The notes: generated by a model from the sequence alone, not told the origin. A stretch of 64,000 nucleotides of DNA from Polynucleobacter sp. AP-Latsch-80-C2 (GCF_018882185.1 NZ_JACVOY010000001.1:186001-250000); one strand, 5' to 3'. Shown: positions 1-8,045, counted from the first letter of the stretch. Translations and numbers: made by a program.

Positions 1-1
1 T

Positions 2-502
2 ATCGCTCAATTGGCTGTAAAAAGCGCTGAGCAAATTGCTGAGATCAACTACGACGCAGCTAAAGAAGTTGTTACTGCTGCTCAAGCTAAGTCTGCAAAA
101 TTGACTCAGTTGAAAGATCCTAAAGCTGCTTTAGAAATGTTTGATGCTGATTCAGCAAAAGAAGTTGCTGCTCAAGTTGTTGGTTATCAGAACAAAGTAA
201 ATACAGTTTTGCGCAAGAACAGCAAACAAGTTGCTAACTTGATCGACTCAGGGATTGATGATTCACAAGCTGATTTGAAAAAATTCGTTAAAGAAGCTGT
301 TGCACAAGCTCCTGCTGGTTCAGAGGCTTTTGTATCTTCTTTCAACACAGCATTTGACGCTGCTTTGAAGAGCTTTGAACAAGTTCGCGCTACATCACAA
401 GACGCTTTTGTAAACTTTGAGAAGAGTGTTGACGCTGCAATGAGCTCTTTCCAAGGTCAAGTAGCTCCAGCTACTAAGTCACGTAAGCAAATCGCTGCTT
501 AA
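2..502 (+). CDS. Phasin family protein (5' end outside window)
   Basis: This is the C-terminal part of a phasin, a protein that coats polyhydroxyalkanoate granules. The frame is open from base 2, and the visible protein is Ala/Lys/Gln/Val-rich, almost wholly helical and amphipathic, with the AEQIAEINYDAAKEV type of segment and a Lys/Arg tail typical of the Phasin_2 family. A TTG at 11 could be read as a start, but the open frame continues upstream and the segment aligns with the middle of such proteins, so I treat it as truncated by the window edge. It has many synonymous GCT/GTT/TTG codons, as expected for a highly expressed gene. A strong hairpin terminator follows 24 bases after the stop. 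Confidence 0.85.
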   Translation: MAQLAVKSAEQIAEINYDAAKEVVTAAQAKSAKLTQLKDPKAALEMFDADSAKEVAAQVVGYQNKVNTVLRKNSKQVANLIDSGIDDSQADLKKFVKEAVAQAPAGSEAFVSSFNTAFDAALKSFEQVRATSQDAFVNFEKSVDAAMSSFQGQVAPATKSRKQIAA

Positions 503-525
503 TGCATTAGTAACAAGCCTTACTG

Positions 526-554
526 AAAAAGCCCCATTGATTGGGGCTTTTTTA
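526..554. terminator. Bidirectional intrinsic terminator after the phasin gene
   Basis: The arms AAAAAGCCCC and GGGGCTTTTTT surround a short loop, giving a G+C-rich stem with a T run on the plus strand and, read the other way, a T run on the minus strand. It sits between the convergent phasin gene and the minus-strand gene ending at 571, so it probably serves both. Confidence 0.85.
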
Positions 555-570
555 TTGGCCAGAGTAAACA

Positions 571-930
571 CTAGAGCCAGCCAGCACTTCGAACATCAGC
601 CTCAATCAGAGCCAGTGTGTCTGCTGCAGTTTGCGCTCTGGGTCCCACGCCATTCTTGCCGACAATAAAACCCCCATCCTTGGGGATATAGGTATGCACA
701 TAGAATTCATTTTTACTGCTGCCTAAAACGATCTGTAGGATCGGTTCTTTACTGGCGCGATCATAGGATTCAGTAAAGCTGGAGTAGGAGATATTTTCTC
801 CATGCTTTTGGGCCAGGCGAAAAATCAAATTACTAATACCCTCAACAAGCAGGCAGTACTCCTGATGAAAGGTGGGATTACTCATTCGAAAGTCTTCGAT
901 TGCAATTGCGTGAAGGGCACTGTTAGCCAT
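571..930 (-). CDS. Hypothetical protein, 119 aa
   Basis: I do not recognise this protein. It has no signal peptide or membrane segment and a normal mixed composition, with a hydrophilic centre and a C-terminal segment rich in Ala (QTAADTLALIEADVRSAGW). The annotated ATG at 930 has no good Shine-Dalgarno sequence. A second ATG at 885 (MSNPTFHQEY) is a possible alternative start and would give 104 aa. It converges on the phasin terminator and is the only gene of its strand nearby, so context gives no clue to function. Confidence 0.6.
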   Translation of the reverse strand: MANSALHAIAIEDFRMSNPTFHQEYCLLVEGISNLIFRLAQKHGENISYSSFTESYDRASKEPILQIVLGSSKNEFYVHTYIPKDGGFIVGKNGVGPRAQTAADTLALIEADVRSAGWL

Positions 931-1125
931 AGGTGCTGGAGATATTGATTATTTTTTCTGATATCAATATACGCCTGAGAACTAGCCTCCGGAAGTCTTT
1001 TTGATACTGCAGTGCCGCATAGAGAATTCGGTAAAAACCCAAATAGCAGCAGGGAGATGGGGGTAAGATTAATCAGGCATAACAACGCTGCTGAAGTTCA
1101 ACCCTAATTGAAAGTGAAGGCTCAA

Positions 1126-1494
1126 ATGACTAACTATCCGATTGCCATTGAATTAACTGCCTGGGTTGAGCTTGGATTAAACCAATATGAGGTGACGTTA
1201 GGGGAAGTCTCTAAGGTGACCGTTAAAAGAACGGATGATGTATTGCACTCTAGAGAGCTCACTTCCTCCGAAGCTGAGTCATTACTAAAAGCCATTCAGA
1301 GTGTGACAGTGCCAGTAACGCAAGAGCTTCCAGAAAACCCAAACCACAAGCCAGTCTCTAGTTATGAGCTCATTATTGAGTCCGCCCATTTTTCTCTAGA
1401 GTACAACTGGGAAGATGTGGATGCGCAATCATCTAAGGCATTTGATTCGGTAATCGATTTAGCACAATTGATTAAAGGCATTGGTAAATTTTAG
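1126..1494 (+). CDS. Hypothetical protein, about 122 aa
   Basis: An unrecognised soluble protein, acidic overall, with alternating hydrophobic and charged residues that suggest a beta-rich fold followed by a C-terminal helix (AFDSVIDLAQLIKGIGKF). I chose the ATG at 1126 because an AAGG lies five bases before it; a TTG at 1108 would add six residues but has no visible ribosome binding site. There is no signal peptide or membrane helix. It stands alone between a minus-strand unknown gene and the rhodanese gene. Confidence 0.6.
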   Translation: MTNYPIAIELTAWVELGLNQYEVTLGEVSKVTVKRTDDVLHSRELTSSEAESLLKAIQSVTVPVTQELPENPNHKPVSSYELIIESAHFSLEYNWEDVDAQSSKAFDSVIDLAQLIKGIGKF

Positions 1495-1581
1495 TTCTGA
1501 ATTGATCTTTAAATGGATAGTAATATATAAGAAATCAATGTATTGATAGATTATTTGCTCCATTAACCCAAGGGAATTTTC

Positions 1582-2571
1582 GTGAAATTATTAGTAACAA
1601 TTGTTCTGGCATCCATTTATTCCATGGCATTTGCCCAACAAAAAACAACCATCATCCAAACAGATCAAATGCAACAGGCAATTGCTCGCGGGGCGATTAT
1701 TTGGGATGTACGTGATGAAAAGAGTTACCTAGAAGGTCATATTCCTGGGGCAATCAATATTGGTGAGGTCGGTAGCGTGCTGCGTGACCCCAATAAAGAA
1801 GACTATATTTCTACTGAGCAAATTCAGAAACTTTTTAACAATGCTGGCTTAGATGTTAATCGGGATATTGTGGTTTATGGTGTGCGCGGGAACCCATACA
1901 CCTATTTTGGCCTGTACACCATTAACTATTTTGGTGGAAAGAATGCACAGGTTTACCATGACGGCATAGATGGCTGGAAGCAAACCGGTTTGCCAATCCA
2001 AAAGGAGCGCCAAACTTTAGCGCCAGCATCAGTAGTGCTTGTGGCGCAGCCTCAATTAGTGGTTAGTAATGAGGAGATGCTTAAGATTGCCCAATCCAAA
2101 TCCGTGCAAATTATTGATGCCAGAACTCCTGATGAATTTTCAGGCAAGGACGTACGGGCAATTCGGGGCGGTCATATTCCTAACTCCGTTAATATTCCCT
2201 TCGAAGATAACTGGCAAGATCCAACCACTGCTATCAAGTTGAGCAAAAAGCAAGTTTCCGATAACTCTGGCATGGCACTTAAAAATCAAACCGATCTCAA
2301 AAAGTTATATGCCAATCTTGATCCTGATAAAGAAACGGTTGTCTATTGCCAAAGTGGCGTACGTGCAGCTGAAACAGCAGTCGTTTTAAAGACTTTAGGC
2401 TTTAAGAAAGTCAAAGTCTATGACTCAGCATGGTTAGGCTGGGGCAATAACCTCAAAGCGCCAGTAGCGGATGAAACTTTCTTAAATGTCGGCGCCCTCA
2501 ACGCCAAGATGGCCGCAATGCAAAATAAAATCAATCAGCTAGAAGATGCTCTGAAGGCTAAAAATAATTAA
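1582..2571 (+). CDS. Exported two-domain rhodanese-like sulfurtransferase
   Basis: Two rhodanese domains in tandem after an N-terminal signal peptide (residues 1-18, ending SMAFA), so the protein is probably periplasmic. Domain 1 (about 25-140) has WDVRDEKSYLEGHIPGA but shows VVYGVRGNPY where an active Cys would be, so it is catalytically dead, as in thiosulfate and 3-mercaptopyruvate sulfurtransferases. Domain 2 (about 160-290) has VVYCQSGVRAAE with Cys256 in the active loop. The last 25 residues are a Lys/Asn-rich helix. The start is GTG with AAGGGAA upstream. The sulfur donor and acceptor cannot be told from sequence. The gene appears to be transcribed alone. Confidence 0.85.
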   Translation: MKLLVTIVLASIYSMAFAQQKTTIIQTDQMQQAIARGAIIWDVRDEKSYLEGHIPGAINIGEVGSVLRDPNKEDYISTEQIQKLFNNAGLDVNRDIVVYGVRGNPYTYFGLYTINYFGGKNAQVYHDGIDGWKQTGLPIQKERQTLAPASVVLVAQPQLVVSNEEMLKIAQSKSVQIIDARTPDEFSGKDVRAIRGGHIPNSVNIPFEDNWQDPTTAIKLSKKQVSDNSGMALKNQTDLKKLYANLDPDKETVVYCQSGVRAAETAVVLKTLGFKKVKVYDSAWLGWGNNLKAPVADETFLNVGALNAKMAAMQNKINQLEDALKAKNN

Positions 2572-2703
2572 TGCCAAGCGAGCATCAGGCAAATAAAGAC
2601 AATGTTGGATCAATCCTTTCCCACAAGCAGTTCATCCCCAATCCCTAGGCATTAACCATCTAAAGCTCTACGCTGAATCCTTCCATATAGAGGAGGATTC
2701 GGA

Positions 2704-2835
2704 TTGCGAGTTTCTATTGAGTGTTCTCACAAGCAACTACAGCTATTTAGAATTTCCTTAGACGCGCGAACCGTCCTAGTTTTGCTGATTATTTGGCTAA
2801 TTTGGGGAATATTGAGGATTCTGAAGATCTTCTGA
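2704..2835 (+). CDS. Possible 43-residue membrane miniprotein (TTG start)
   Basis: A short open frame beginning with TTG, seven bases after a perfect AGGAGG (2691-2696). The deduced peptide has a polar N-terminal half (RVSIECSHKQLQLFRIS) and a very hydrophobic C-terminal half (VLVLLIIWLIWGILRI), as expected for a single-pass membrane peptide. No family is recognised. It lies in the gap between the rhodanese gene and the 4.5S RNA gene. The perfect ribosome binding site is the main support; absence of an ATG and the short length keep confidence low. Confidence 0.35.
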   Translation: MRVSIECSHKQLQLFRISLDARTVLVLLIIWLIWGILRILKIF

Positions 2836-2860
2836 ATCGCCTATATATCAAGAGTGGGGG

Positions 2861-2960
2861 TGGACGAGCCCGACCCCCGGCACTGGCAGAAATTGGGTTT
2901 GGCTGCTTCGTTCCCGACCTGACCAGGTTGTCCAACCCACCATGCGGGGAGGCCCGTCCA
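2861..2960 (-). ncRNA. ffs: 4.5S RNA, signal recognition particle RNA
   Basis: Read on the minus strand, the segment contains the conserved SRP core CCTGGTCAGGTCGGGAACGA followed by AGCAGCC, including the GGGAACGAAGCAG apical loop and internal-loop region bound by Ffh. The ends pair: TGGACGGGCC at the 5' end against GGCTCGTCCA at the 3' end, closing a rod of about 100 nt, the usual size for the small bacterial form. A TAAAAT box at 2966-2971 (minus strand) fits a -10 element for a start near 2960. It is transcribed divergently from dnaX, whose ATG is only 30 bases away, an arrangement that makes the two promoters overlap. Confidence 0.93.
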
Positions 2961-2965
2961 ATTCC

Positions 2966-2971
2966 ATTTTA
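2966..2971 (-). promoter_or_regulatory. -10 box of the 4.5S RNA promoter
   Basis: TAAAAT on the minus strand, five bases upstream of the 4.5S RNA 5' end. No convincing -35 hexamer was seen; any -35 would lie at the dnaX start codon. Confidence 0.5.
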
Positions 2972-2990
2972 GCTTGTTAGAATGTAAGAC

Positions 2991-4649
2991 ATGACAGCAC
3001 TGGCATTGGCCCGCTCTTGGCGCCCTAAAACTTTCTCCCAATTAGTTGGTCAAGACCATGTGGTTAAAGCCTTAACCCATGCTTTAGATCAGGGCCGTTT
3101 GCACCATGCCTGGCTCTTTACGGGTACTCGTGGAGTGGGTAAGACCACTATTGCCCGCATTATGGCTAAAGCGCTCAATTGCACTGGTGAAGATGGCCAA
3201 GGTAAGATGACTTCAGAGCCTTGCGGAAAATGTCCAGCCTGTTTAGAGATCGATGCAGGTCGATTTGTTGACTATATCGAGATGGATGCGGCGAGTAATC
3301 GCGGTGTTGATGATATTGCTGCTTTATTAGAAAAAGCAGCTTACGCTCCTAGCAATGCGCGTTACAAGGTTTACATGATTGATGAGGTACACATGCTCAC
3401 CAATCACGCCTTTAATGCGATGCTCAAAACTTTAGAAGAGCCGCCAGAGCACGTCAAATTTATTCTGGCAACAACGGATCCCCAAAAGATTCCCGTCACC
3501 ATTTTGTCGCGTTGCTTGCAGTTCAATCTCAAGCAAATGCCTGTGCCCCTCATCGTGGAGCATCTAGAAAAGGTGCTTGCCGCTGAGAAAGTGGAATACG
3601 AAGTCAATGCATTGCGTGTGCTTGCTAAAGCAGCGCAAGGTTCTATGCGCGATGCTTTATCCCTAACCGATCAAGCAATTGCTTATGCTGCTGGCAAAGT
3701 GACTGAAGAATCAGTACGCGGCATGCTGGGTACATTAGATGATGCTTATCTCATTCGCATTCTCGATTGCTTGATGGCTAAAGACGGCGCTAGTCTTTTG
3801 GCGGTTGCCAATGAGATGGGTGAGCGCAGCATGTCTTTCTCATTAGCCTTGCAAGATCTTTCAAGCTTGTTGCAAAAGATTGCATCAGCTCAAGTAGTTC
3901 CAGAGTCGGTATTAGACGACTGGCCAGAAGCGGGCGAGATTCGTCGCTTGGCAACCCAATTAACCAAAGAAGAAGCACAACTCTTCTATCAAATTACGAT
4001 TACGAGCCGTCCTGATTTATCACTTGCTCCGGATGAGCAAACTGGTTTTTCAATGACGCTCTTAAGAATGTTGGCATTTCGTCCAGGTAGCGGTGGAGGG
4101 GGTGCAACTGCACCATCAGCGCCACCAGTAGCTAGTGCACGTCCAGCTTCAGCATCACCAGCTTCAGCACCAACCGCTAGAGCTGCAGCAGCTGCTCCAG
4201 CTGCACTAGCAACGAAACTCGTTGCTCCCGCTGCTTCCGCTCCTGCCGCAGTGGCAAGTTCTGCAGATCGTCCTGACTGGCATGCTTTGATGCGTCAGTT
4301 GCCAGTTAAAGGTATGGTGCAGCAGTTGGCGTTTCAAACAGAATTACAAGCTTGGTCAGATTCGGCTGCTGGTGTGAAGGCAACGATTGTTACCCCAATG
4401 CCACAGTTAGCATCCGAGGCGTCCGTTGGCCGTTTAGCCGATGCACTGACTGCTCACTTTGGTAAGCCAGTAAAGATCGTGATCGAAAAAGGTGAAGTCG
4501 AAGGCAAGACCGTTGCCAAAGTCGATGCACAGATTCATCAAGAAAAAAGAATGAATGCTGAGCAAATGATTGCCGCTGATCCTTTTATTCAACAATTGCA
4601 AAAAGAGTTTGGTGCCACCGTAGTAGGTGGTTCTGTAAAGCCACTCTAA
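2991..4649 (+). CDS. dnaX: DNA polymerase III subunits gamma/tau (clamp loader ATPase)
   Basis: AAA+ ATPase of the clamp loader, which opens the beta sliding clamp and ties the polymerase cores to the replisome. Walker A is GTRGVGKT (residues 45-52), the zinc cysteines are Cys64, 78, 81 and 84, Walker B is MIDEVHML near 130, and the SRC arginine-finger motif is near 170. An Ala/Pro/Ser-rich linker at about 365-425 leads to the tau C-terminal domain that binds the polymerase. At 552 aa it is shorter than E. coli tau but within the betaproteobacterial range. I saw no in-frame A AAA AAG slippery site, so a frameshifted gamma form is not supported. It heads the dnaX-ybaB-recR cluster. Confidence 0.97.
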   Translation: MTALALARSWRPKTFSQLVGQDHVVKALTHALDQGRLHHAWLFTGTRGVGKTTIARIMAKALNCTGEDGQGKMTSEPCGKCPACLEIDAGRFVDYIEMDAASNRGVDDIAALLEKAAYAPSNARYKVYMIDEVHMLTNHAFNAMLKTLEEPPEHVKFILATTDPQKIPVTILSRCLQFNLKQMPVPLIVEHLEKVLAAEKVEYEVNALRVLAKAAQGSMRDALSLTDQAIAYAAGKVTEESVRGMLGTLDDAYLIRILDCLMAKDGASLLAVANEMGERSMSFSLALQDLSSLLQKIASAQVVPESVLDDWPEAGEIRRLATQLTKEEAQLFYQITITSRPDLSLAPDEQTGFSMTLLRMLAFRPGSGGGGATAPSAPPVASARPASASPASAPTARAAAAAPAALATKLVAPAASAPAAVASSADRPDWHALMRQLPVKGMVQQLAFQTELQAWSDSAAGVKATIVTPMPQLASEASVGRLADALTAHFGKPVKIVIEKGEVEGKTVAKVDAQIHQEKRMNAEQMIAADPFIQQLQKEFGATVVGGSVKPL

Positions 4650-4707
4650 ATTGCATGCAGATTTATCAATCATTTAATTAATTCATAGTCATTAAGGAAA
4701 AAATACG

Positions 4708-5031
4708 ATGATGAAGGGTGGACTTGCTGGCCTCATGAAACAGGCGCAGCAGATGCAAGAGAAAATGAAAACTGCGCAAGCGGAGTTGGCTGCGTTAGAA
4801 GTTACAGGTCAAGCTGCTGGCGGCCTAGTGAAAGTCACGATCTCTGGCAAATACGAACTCAAGCGCGTGCAAATTGATCCAGGCGCAATGGATGATCGCG
4901 AGATGTTAGAAGACTTGATCGTCACGGCATATACCGAAGCATTCAAACAAGTAGAAGCAGCAAGTACACAAATGATGTCAGGCGCTACTGCCGGCATGCC
5001 CATGCCTCCTGGCTTCAAGCTTCCTTTCTAA
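4708..5031 (+). CDS. ybaB: YbaB/EbfC family nucleoid-associated protein
   Basis: A 107-aa DNA-binding protein of the YbaB/EbfC family, which forms dimers with tweezer-like helices and binds DNA as a nucleoid-associated factor. The N-terminal coiled helix is Met/Gln/Lys-rich (GLMKQAQQMQEKMKTAQ), followed by the conserved VKVTISGKYELKRVQIDP strand region and a C-terminal tail rich in Pro, Gly and Met (MPMPPGFKLPF). An AAGGAAAA precedes the tandem ATG codons. Its position between dnaX and recR is the standard arrangement and implies cotranscription with both. Confidence 0.95.
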   Translation: MMKGGLAGLMKQAQQMQEKMKTAQAELAALEVTGQAAGGLVKVTISGKYELKRVQIDPGAMDDREMLEDLIVTAYTEAFKQVEAASTQMMSGATAGMPMPPGFKLPF

Positions 5032-5040
5032 GTTAATTTA

Positions 5041-5655
5041 ATGGCGCGTCATGAAGCACCTCAAGATGCTCTCGGTCGTTTGATCGAAGCACTGCGTGTA
5101 TTGCCGGGAGTCGGCCCGAAGTCTGCACAACGCATGGCTTTTTATCTACTGCAGCATGATCGCAATGGCGCGGCAGTACTTGCTCAGTCCTTGGGTGAGG
5201 CAGTGGAGAACGTCGGTCACTGCGCACGCTGTAATACTTTTTCAGAAACGCAGATCTGTATTACCTGTTCTGATGAGCGTCGTGATCCTTCATTGCTTTG
5301 TATTGTGGAAACGCCTGCTGACCAAGTAATGGTTGAGCAGACCCTCAGCTTTAAAGGCAACTACTTTGTATTGATGGGGCGCATCTCTCCATTGGATGGC
5401 ATGGGCCCGAATGAAATTCATTTTGATCGACTTCTCTCACGTATCGAAAGTCCAGACACTGGTGTACCGATTCGTGAAGTGGTGCTTGCTACGAACTTCA
5501 CTAGTGAAGGTGAGGCAACAGCCCATTACATTGGTGAAGTACTCAAGGTAAAGGGCATCAAAGTCACTCGCATTGCTAGGGGCATCCCAGTCGGTGGCGA
5601 GTTGGAGTACGTTGATGCTGGCACCTTGGCCAGAGCGCTGATGGATCGCCGCTAG
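5041..5655 (+). CDS. recR: Recombination mediator RecR
   Basis: RecR works with RecO (and RecF) to load RecA on gapped DNA coated with SSB. The protein shows an N-terminal helix-hairpin-helix ([17 protein letters not shown]), a zinc finger with Cys61, Cys64, Cys73 and Cys76, and a Toprim domain (about 80-175, with IVETPADQ and [11 protein letters not shown]). At 204 aa it has the usual length. It begins nine bases after the ybaB stop, so the two are almost certainly translated from one message. A toxin-antitoxin module follows directly. Confidence 0.97.
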   Translation: MARHEAPQDALGRLIEALRVLPGVGPKSAQRMAFYLLQHDRNGAAVLAQSLGEAVENVGHCARCNTFSETQICITCSDERRDPSLLCIVETPADQVMVEQTLSFKGNYFVLMGRISPLDGMGPNEIHFDRLLSRIESPDTGVPIREVVLATNFTSEGEATAHYIGEVLKVKGIKVTRIARGIPVGGELEYVDAGTLARALMDRR

Positions 5656-5683
5656 ATCACACTTATTTCCCATTCTCCAAAAA

Positions 5684-5718
5684 GTTGCATTTTGCAACCT
5701 TTTGTGTTATATTATAAC
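5684..5718 (+). promoter_or_regulatory. Promoter and two palindromic operators of the toxin-antitoxin operon
   Basis: TTGCAT (5685-5690), 17 bases, then TATATT (5708-5713) makes a good sigma-70 promoter. Two inverted repeats cover it: GTTGCA-N3-TGCAAC (5684-5698) over the -35 and GTTATA-T-TATAAC (5706-5718) over the -10. Such placement is typical of autorepression by an antitoxin or toxin-antitoxin complex. Confidence 0.65.
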
Positions 5719-5740
5719 CTATTCATGAGGGGAATAAGTT

Positions 5741-5959
5741 ATGCCTATAGCTATCAAATTATCTGACCTTCTGGTAGAGGATGCAAAGCCTTATGCGCAG
5801 GCAATGCATCGGTCCGTTCCTAAGCAAATTGAGTACTGGGCTCGTTTGGGCAAGGTAGCGGAGGAGAATCCTGATTTGCCAGTTCAAATGCTTCAGGATA
5901 TGTTGGTAAGCATTGAAGAGGTGAAAGCAGGAAACCTTAATCCGTATAAATTCGGATGA
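5741..5959 (+). CDS. ParD-like antitoxin
   Basis: A 72-aa protein of the ParD-like antitoxin type: an N-terminal segment (IKLSDLLVEDAKPYAQAMHRSVPKQIEYWARLGKVAEE) that looks like a ribbon-helix-helix variant for DNA binding and dimerisation, and a C-terminal part (PVQMLQDMLVSIEEVKAGNLNPYKFG) that would wrap the toxin. GAGGGG lies eight bases before the ATG. Its stop overlaps the toxin start in ATGA, the usual coupling in type II modules. The palindromes over its promoter suggest it represses itself. Function is inferred from size, order and sequence character. Confidence 0.8.
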   Translation: MPIAIKLSDLLVEDAKPYAQAMHRSVPKQIEYWARLGKVAEENPDLPVQMLQDMLVSIEEVKAGNLNPYKFG

Positions 5960-6228
5960 TCGTTTCAACAACCCCTAGATTCGATAGGGCAATCAAGAAA
6001 ATATCCCCCGCTGAGAAAAAGACTTTCGATAGTGCAGTCAAGTCCATTATTGCCGAACCATTTAAAGGGGAAATGAAAAAAGGTGACTTGTCGGGCATTC
6101 AGGTCATTAAATTTAGACATCTTCAGCAGCAGATGTTATTAGCCTATTCCGTAAGTCTTGATGGTAATCAGCTCGTGCTGATGGGGTACGGAGTTCATGA
6201 AAACTTCTATCGAGATTTGAAGCGCTAA
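5956..6228 (+). CDS. RelE/ParE-superfamily toxin
   Basis: A 90-aa basic protein with the RelE/ParE pattern: TPRFDRAIKKISPAEKKTFDSAVKSIIAEPF helices, then a beta-sheet with GDLSGIQVIKFRHLQQQMLLAY, ending in GVHENFYRDLKR. Members are either ribosome-dependent mRNA nucleases or gyrase inhibitors. The ending H-x-x-F-Y-x-x-L resembles the RelE/YafQ side, where C-terminal His/Tyr/Arg residues act in RNA cleavage, but the target is not settled by sequence. Translation is coupled to the antitoxin by a four-base overlap. Confidence 0.8.
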   Translation: MIVSTTPRFDRAIKKISPAEKKTFDSAVKSIIAEPFKGEMKKGDLSGIQVIKFRHLQQQMLLAYSVSLDGNQLVLMGYGVHENFYRDLKR

Positions 6229-6443
6229 CAGCCCTCAAACACTCATCTCCAAAGTGGTATATCCGCACATGCCATCCCCAAATCGTCACCAATTCGACAT
6301 AAAGACTAGGTAAATTGCTCCTTTTTGGGGATAATTTGGTCTGCGCCACCCTTGGGCTTCAATCTCAAGCTGTGAGCTGCCAGTTTTTTCTATCGGCATG
6401 TTGTCATTGCGTTATGCATCGGCAACTCAATCAGAAATTGTGA

Positions 6444-7859
6444 ATGACCCGCAAGTTATATCTAACTCTCCTGTTGAGCATTATTTGCACTTTGCTAGGC
6501 GCTTCTGCGTTTGCGCAAAAGGCAGGGTCAGGATCTGACCAAATTGCCACCTTTGCTGCCCCAATTGATGGAGTTTCAACCGAAGGAACTTTGTTTGACT
6601 TGCCAGTCAATCTGCATGGACAAACTACGTACATCAATCAGCGTTACAACAATTTCAACGCATCCTATTCGGGTCAAAATAGTTTAGCTGCTTTTAACTC
6701 CATGAGTTACACCTGGTCTGGCACCTTGTTCTTTGGTGCGCGTTTAGCGCCGAATACAGATGTGTATTTCAACCCCGAGGTGGTTTCTGGAGTGCCATTT
6801 TCTGGATTAGTTGGTCTTGGTGGCTTTACTAATGGTGAAGCCACTAAAGCTAGTGGCGCGCAGGCGAAGTTTTATTCTGCACGCGCCTTTGTACGCCAAA
6901 CGATTAATCAAGAGGGCGATAAAGTCCTTTTGGAAAATGAAGCCAATCAAATCACACAAACAGTCAGTAGTAATCGAGTGGTTGTAACCGCTGGTCAGTT
7001 TTCTACGCTCGATATTTTTGATGACAGTCGTTACGCTAAAGACCCTCGTGTTCAGTTCATGAACTGGGGTAATATGACTTATCTAGCGTATGACTATGCT
7101 GCTGATGCCCGTGGCTACAGCTGGGGCTTGGCGGGCGAGTGGTACTTGGATCATTGGGTGTTACGCGCATCCCGCATGCTAGCCCCGAAGAGCCCTAATG
7201 GGCGAGATCTCAATTGGCAGATCTTTAACACTTATGGTGATCAAGTAGAAATTGAGCGTCAGCACAATATCGCTGATTTACCTGGCAAGGTTAGTGTGCT
7301 TGCCTATCGCAACAAAATGATTCTGGCGCGTTTTCAGGATGCTACTAATTACATTAATGCCAATAATGCGCAAGGTACACAAGCGATTAATAATGTGCGT
7401 ACCAATTATCAATATAAAACCGGTGTTGGTCTGCATGGAGAGCAAGCGATCACGAACGACTTAGGCGTCTATGGTCGTGCATTCACTTCTGATGGTCATA
7501 CTGAAACGATGTCTTTCACTGAGGCGGATAACTCTATCTCTGTTGGCCTGGGAATGAATGGCACAAGCTGGAGCCGTCCTAGTGACAGCATCGGTATTTC
7601 GATGATGCAAAATGGCTTATCTAGTTACCGTAAAAATTATTTGCAATCTGGTGGAGTGTCATATTTCATTGGTGACTATGCTGGCCCAGGCAAGACGATT
7701 ACTTATCGTCCGGAACGAATTGCAGAACTCTATTACAACGCTACGCTAGTAAAAAACGTTCTAGCCGGATTGAACTTTCAGCACATCAGCAATCCAGCCT
7801 ATAACGCAGCCCGTGGACCGGTAAATATCGTGTCTTTTAGGATTCATGCCGAGTTTTAA
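6444..7859 (+). CDS. OprB-type carbohydrate-selective porin
   Basis: An outer-membrane beta-barrel of 471 aa with a cleavable signal peptide (residues 1-25, ending ASAFA). The mature protein starts with a plug-like segment and continues as alternating strands rich in Tyr, Asn, Gly and Ser. Conserved OprB-like blocks include the region around GQFSTLDIFDDSRYAKDPRVQF and FMNWGNM, and the protein ends in Phe after HAE, the usual signal for barrel assembly. These porins pass sugars or other small solutes; the substrate is unknown. No strong ribosome binding site is seen at the ATG. It is not obviously part of an operon with the following efflux genes, which have their own leader. Confidence 0.8.
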   Translation: MTRKLYLTLLLSIICTLLGASAFAQKAGSGSDQIATFAAPIDGVSTEGTLFDLPVNLHGQTTYINQRYNNFNASYSGQNSLAAFNSMSYTWSGTLFFGARLAPNTDVYFNPEVVSGVPFSGLVGLGGFTNGEATKASGAQAKFYSARAFVRQTINQEGDKVLLENEANQITQTVSSNRVVVTAGQFSTLDIFDDSRYAKDPRVQFMNWGNMTYLAYDYAADARGYSWGLAGEWYLDHWVLRASRMLAPKSPNGRDLNWQIFNTYGDQVEIERQHNIADLPGKVSVLAYRNKMILARFQDATNYINANNAQGTQAINNVRTNYQYKTGVGLHGEQAITNDLGVYGRAFTSDGHTETMSFTEADNSISVGLGMNGTSWSRPSDSIGISMMQNGLSSYRKNYLQSGGVSYFIGDYAGPGKTITYRPERIAELYYNATLVKNVLAGLNFQHISNPAYNAARGPVNIVSFRIHAEF

Positions 7860-7924
7860 GCTTTCAATGACGGAACGTTTTGATTATTATCTTTAGAATC
7901 AATAACATAGCGATTGTCAATAAT

Positions 7925-7952
7925 TCGACTTTTGGCTTTTGTACTCTATAAT
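7925..7952 (+). promoter_or_regulatory. Putative promoter of the RND efflux operon
   Basis: A perfect TATAAT at 7947-7952 with TCGACT (7925-7930, four of six consensus bases) 16 bases upstream. Transcription would begin near 7960 and leave a leader of about 85 nt before the channel gene. Confidence 0.5.
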
Positions 7953-8003
7953 CCCTAAAACCCTCTGAAGCAGGCTTGGAAGCGATTCAAATCAGCATCG
8001 GGG

Positions 8004-8026
8004 GCTGTAAAAACAGCATTTTTATT
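8004..8026 (+). terminator. Terminator-like hairpin in the efflux operon leader
   Basis: GCTGT (8004-8008), loop AAAA, ACAGC (8013-8017), then ATTTTTATT. This short stem with a U-rich tract ends about 20 bases before the start codon of the TolC-like gene, in the position of an attenuator. The stem is only five pairs, so it could equally be chance. Confidence 0.35.
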
Positions 8027-8045
8027 GATTTAGAGGCAGCAGCGT

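Noticed and set aside
882..1085. A 67-codon minus-strand ORF upstream of the 119-aa unknown gene.
   Set aside because: It overlaps that gene by 49 bases in another frame, has no ribosome site and an atypical composition; most likely chance.
4541..4560. A6G run in dnaX as a possible programmed frameshift site.
   Set aside because: The codons read GAA AAA AGA, so the phase is wrong for A AAA AAG, and the site is near the very end of the gene rather than near the E. coli position; no stimulatory hairpin was seen.
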